This document shows positions 23,435 to 26,162 of a stretch of 26,162 bases of DNA, one piece after another; positions within the stretch are counted from its first letter, which is position 1; each line of letters begins with the position of its first letter. Location: contig JAFQPV010000080.1 of NCBI GenBank assembly GCA_017411585.1, positions 1-26,162 on the forward strand, read 5' to 3'. The notes beneath the pieces are model-generated. The model saw only the letters and a list, made by a program, of their open reading frames with translations. It had not been told where the DNA came from and did no database searches. Position numbers and translations under genes: made by a program. This DNA comes from Clostridia bacterium. Lineage in GTDB: Bacteria; Bacillota; Clostridia; UBA1381; UMGS1253.

Positions 23435-25633
23435 ATGGCGAAACGTAAAAAGTTTGGCGTAAAAAACAGAATACTCATTTGCACGCTCATAGCCGCATTG
23501 CTTATGAGCGCGCTTGGCGTTCGTATAGCATGGTTACAGACAGTAGACAGCGAATGGCTTGCAAAGGAAGCAACCTTGCAGCAGACGCGCGATAAGACCA
23601 TTACCTCGCGCCGCGGCACGATTTATGACAGAAACGGCAAGGAGCTTGCGGTCAGTGCGTCGGTTGAGCTTGTCAGCGTGTCGCCGGCACAAATCAAAAA
23701 AGAGGATGGCGCCGAGATTGTTGCACAAAAGCTTGCGGAAATCCTGGATTTGGAGTATGAGGACGTCTATGCAAAGGTAACGAAGAATTCTTCGTATGAA
23801 ACGATAAAGCGCAAGGTGGAAAAAGCGCAGACCGATCAGATTCGTGCGCTCAAAAGTGCGGAGGAAACGGAGGATTACTTCTCCGGCGTGTATTTGGAAG
23901 AGGATACAAAGCGATATTATCCATTTGGTAATTTTGCGTCGCACGTGCTCGGCTTTACGGGAACGGACAATCAGGGACTTTACGGTGTAGAGGCAGCGCT
24001 GGATGACGAACTTTCGGGCGTTGCCGGCAGAATTATTTCGGTAAAAAATGCGGCAGGTACGGATATGCCGTTTAAATACGAGCAAAAATACGATTCGCAG
24101 GACGGTATGAATGTCACCTTAACCATCGATGAAACCATTCAGCATTTTGCGGAAAAATACTTACAGCAGGCAGTGGAAGAAAACAAACCGGCACAGGGTG
24201 CTTTTGCAATTGTGATGGCACCGAAAACGGGTGAAGTCTATGCGATGACCACCAAGCCGGATTATGACTTAAATGAGCCGTTTTTGATTTTGTCTGAGGA
24301 AAATGAAAAGGCGATTGAGGCAGAAACAGATGCGGTAAAGAAAAATGATTTGCGCTCCTCTATACTTGCACAGCAATGGCGCAATAAGGCCGTCAGTGAT
24401 ACGTACGAGCCGGGATCGGTATTTAAAATTCTGACAGCGGCAATGGCGCTTGAGGAAGGTGTGGCAACCATACACGATACGTTTGACTGCCCGGGCTATA
24501 CTATGGTTGGCAGTACACGCATCAACTGCTGGAAAACGCAGGGACACGGACACGAAAACTTTAAAGAAGGTCTGCAAAATTCCTGCAACCCGGTGTTTTT
24601 GGTGTTGGGTAAGCGACTCGGCCGTGAGGCGTTCTTTAAGTATTTTACAAACTTCGGTCTTACACGTCCGACAGGCATTGAACTGGGCAGCGAGGGCGAA
24701 AGTGTTTACTATACAGCAAATTATTTGAATGAAACAGAGCTTGCTACCAGTGCATTCGGACAGAGCTTCCAGGTTACGCCGATGCAGCTGATTACGGCGA
24801 TTTCGGCAATCGTCAACGGCGGTAACTTGATGCGTCCGTACGTTGTGAAATCGTATTCAGACAGCGAGGGCACGGTTGTGAAGTCATTTGAGCCGGAGCT
24901 GATTCGCCAAGTGGTTTCGGAGGAAACCAGTGCAATTATGCGCGACTTTACCGAGGGCGTTGTTGCTCACGGTACTGGTAAAAGTGCACAGATTAAGGGC
25001 TATGCCATCGGCGGTAAAACCGGTACTTCGGAAAAACGTCCGCGTAATGAAAATAAATATGTTGCTTCCTTTATCGGTATGGCGCCGGCAAATGACCCGG
25101 AGCTGATTTGTTTGGTGGCAATTGACGAGCCGACCGGTGAGTTGTATCAGGGTAGCCAGATTGCAGCACCGGTGGTTAGAAACATTTTGGAAGATACGCT
25201 TGCCTATATGGGCATTGAAAAGCATTTTGACGGCACAGAGGATATAAGTCAGCAATCGGTGCCGGAGGTGCGTAATATGAAGGTAATGGAGGCTGCCGAG
25301 GCGGTTACGGCACTTGGTTTTGGCTATAAAGTTATCGGCGAAGGCGAAGTTGTTGATGAGCAGCTGCCGAAGCCGGGCGCAACTCTTGCCAAGGGCTCGA
25401 CGGTGCTTTTGTATACAACCGGCAGTGTGATTGAGCAGGTCACCGTGCCTGACTTTACAGGTCAGACGATGGATAGTGTACGTACGCAGCTGCAGGAGCT
25501 CGGTCTCAATTTAGAGATTTTGGGCTCGACGGATGCGGGCTGTCTTGTCCAAAAGCAGGAGCCTGCGGGCGGCACAAGTGTAAATCCTGCAACGACGGTT
25601 CGTGTAGAGTTTATCTATATGGCGGGCGACTAA
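23435..25633 (+). CDS. class B penicillin-binding protein (FtsI/PBP2B or SpoVD type) with two PASTA domains
   Basis: Membrane D,D-transpeptidase that cross-links peptidoglycan, at the septum (FtsI/PBP2B) or spore cortex (SpoVD). The protein is 732 aa. The membrane segment is at about 12-34, followed by a dimerisation domain starting at SRRGTIYDRNGKELA. The transpeptidase domain has SVFK (Ser328 nucleophile), SCN (383-385) and KTG (528-530). Two C-terminal PASTA domains cover about 607-668 and 672-730. The ribosome binding site is either GGAGG 12 nt or TTAGG 4 nt upstream. Position in the mraZ cluster favours the septal enzyme. Only one class B gene is seen here, so FtsI and SpoVD cannot be told apart from the window. 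Confidence 0.93.
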   Translation: MAKRKKFGVKNRILICTLIAALLMSALGVRIAWLQTVDSEWLAKEATLQQTRDKTITSRRGTIYDRNGKELAVSASVELVSVSPAQIKKEDGAEIVAQKLAEILDLEYEDVYAKVTKNSSYETIKRKVEKAQTDQIRALKSAEETEDYFSGVYLEEDTKRYYPFGNFASHVLGFTGTDNQGLYGVEAALDDELSGVAGRIISVKNAAGTDMPFKYEQKYDSQDGMNVTLTIDETIQHFAEKYLQQAVEENKPAQGAFAIVMAPKTGEVYAMTTKPDYDLNEPFLILSEENEKAIEAETDAVKKNDLRSSILAQQWRNKAVSDTYEPGSVFKILTAAMALEEGVATIHDTFDCPGYTMVGSTRINCWKTQGHGHENFKEGLQNSCNPVFLVLGKRLGREAFFKYFTNFGLTRPTGIELGSEGESVYYTANYLNETELATSAFGQSFQVTPMQLITAISAIVNGGNLMRPYVVKSYSDSEGTVVKSFEPELIRQVVSEETSAIMRDFTEGVVAHGTGKSAQIKGYAIGGKTGTSEKRPRNENKYVASFIGMAPANDPELICLVAIDEPTGELYQGSQIAAPVVRNILEDTLAYMGIEKHFDGTEDISQQSVPEVRNMKVMEAAEAVTALGFGYKVIGEGEVVDEQLPKPGATLAKGSTVLLYTTGSVIEQVTVPDFTGQTMDSVRTQLQELGLNLEILGSTDAGCLVQKQEPAGGTSVNPATTVRVEFIYMAGD

Positions 25634-25676
25634 TTGCAATTAAAAAGATTTGACATAAGAAGGTGTGGTGTAAGAC

Positions 25677-26162
25677 ATGAAATTATCCACTTTATTACAA
25701 GCGGTAAATATTGTTGGCGGCAATACAGATGTTGAGGTGCGCAATATTGCGTACGATTCGCGCAAAGTCGAAGCCGGTGATGTGTTTGTATGCATCAAGG
25801 GCTACGCAACAGACGGGCATACCTATGTGCAAAAAGCGATTGAAAACGGTGCCGCTGCCATTGTGGCACAAGACCCGATTACGGCAGAGGTTCCGGTCGT
25901 TTATGTACAGGATACGCGTCTTGCACTTGCACAAATGTCGAAGGTCTACTATGACAGACCGGACGAAAAAATGAAAATCATCGGCGTAACGGGCACAAAC
26001 GGCAAGACAACCGTTACGTATCTGATTAAGCATATTTTAGAGCAGAACGGTGCAAAAGTAGGCTTGATTGGAACGAATCAGAATATGATTGGTGCGCAGG
26101 TTATAGAAACAGAGCGAACAACGCCGGAATCAAAGGAGCTTTATGCCATGTTTGCCGATATG
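25677..26162 (+). CDS. murE: UDP-N-acetylmuramyl-tripeptide synthetase MurE (5' part, cut by window end)
   Basis: ATP-dependent ligase that adds the third amino acid (meso-DAP or L-Lys) to UDP-MurNAc-L-Ala-D-Glu. The first 162 residues are present, with no stop. The N-terminal domain has NIAYDSRKVEAGDVFVCIKG (about 23-42) and the Mur ligase ATP loop GVTGTNGKTT at 103-112. TERTTPES (145-152) is the conserved TTP substrate region. AAGGTGTGGTG lies upstream of the ATG. It starts 43 nt after the PBP gene, the normal order in Gram-positive clusters. The residue that selects DAP or Lys lies beyond the window. Confidence 0.93.
   Translation, partial: MKLSTLLQAVNIVGGNTDVEVRNIAYDSRKVEAGDVFVCIKGYATDGHTYVQKAIENGAAAIVAQDPITAEVPVVYVQDTRLALAQMSKVYYDRPDEKMKIIGVTGTNGKTTVTYLIKHILEQNGAKVGLIGTNQNMIGAQVIETERTTPESKELYAMFADM

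Noticed and set aside
25650..25655. A perfect TTGACA hexamer before murE
   Set aside because: No -10 hexamer lies 16-18 bp downstream, and the expected position falls on the murE start codon.

Overview
The window is a stretch of core chromosome from a Gram-positive Bacillota, most likely class Clostridia. The evidence is the block yicC-remA-gmk-rpoZ-coaBC-priA-def-fmt-(yugP-like)-rsmB-rlmN-stp-prkC-rsgA-rpe-thiN, which has the Bacillus subtilis gene order with a membrane zinc protease gene added. It is followed by the start of a division/cell-wall cluster (mraZ-rsmH-ftsL-like-class B PBP-murE). RemA and PASTA-containing PrkC and PBP proteins fit a Firmicute. I cannot name a genus. Base composition looks even throughout, with no sign of recent transfer: no transposases, integrases, phage genes, tRNA/rRNA genes or CRISPR repeats were seen. 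Coding density is very high and most genes overlap or lie within 40 bp of each other.

Left edge (1-1709): gltX is on the minus strand with a near-perfect sigma-A promoter and a strong intrinsic terminator. Beyond the terminator the first codons of another minus-strand gene may begin and run off the window. gltX and uvrC are divergent, and their -35 boxes lie only 8 bp apart.

1710-5944: uvrC, pgeF (peptidoglycan editing) and a lone peptide-binding lipoprotein form one short plus-strand operon with no permease or ATPase partner. 5951-21160: an extended -10 promoter starts a transcription unit of about 15 kb. It carries RNA turnover (yicC), matrix/DNA-binding regulation (remA), nucleotide metabolism (gmk), transcription (rpoZ), CoA synthesis (coaBC), replication restart (priA), protein N-terminus chemistry (def, fmt), a membrane zinc protease, rRNA/tRNA methylation (rsmB, rlmN), Ser/Thr signalling (stp, prkC), ribosome assembly (rsgA), pentose phosphate metabolism (rpe) and thiamine diphosphate supply (thiN). 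A textbook terminator follows thiN.

21161-26162: the mraZ control region holds phased A-tracts, a sigma-A promoter and a 10-bp-period repeat array that looks like the MraZ autoregulatory site. It is followed by mraZ, rsmH, an FtsL-like protein, a class B transpeptidase with two PASTA domains, and the 5' part of murE, cut by the window end. The only long gap inside this cluster (139 bp, before the PBP gene) contains a terminator hairpin with a competing upstream pairing, so it may be an attenuator.

No undescribed multi-gene system is visible. The observations most worth following are: a PrkC kinase with HQD in place of HRD and an activation loop poor in Thr; the terminator/antiterminator-like leader before the division PBP; and the MraZ box architecture.
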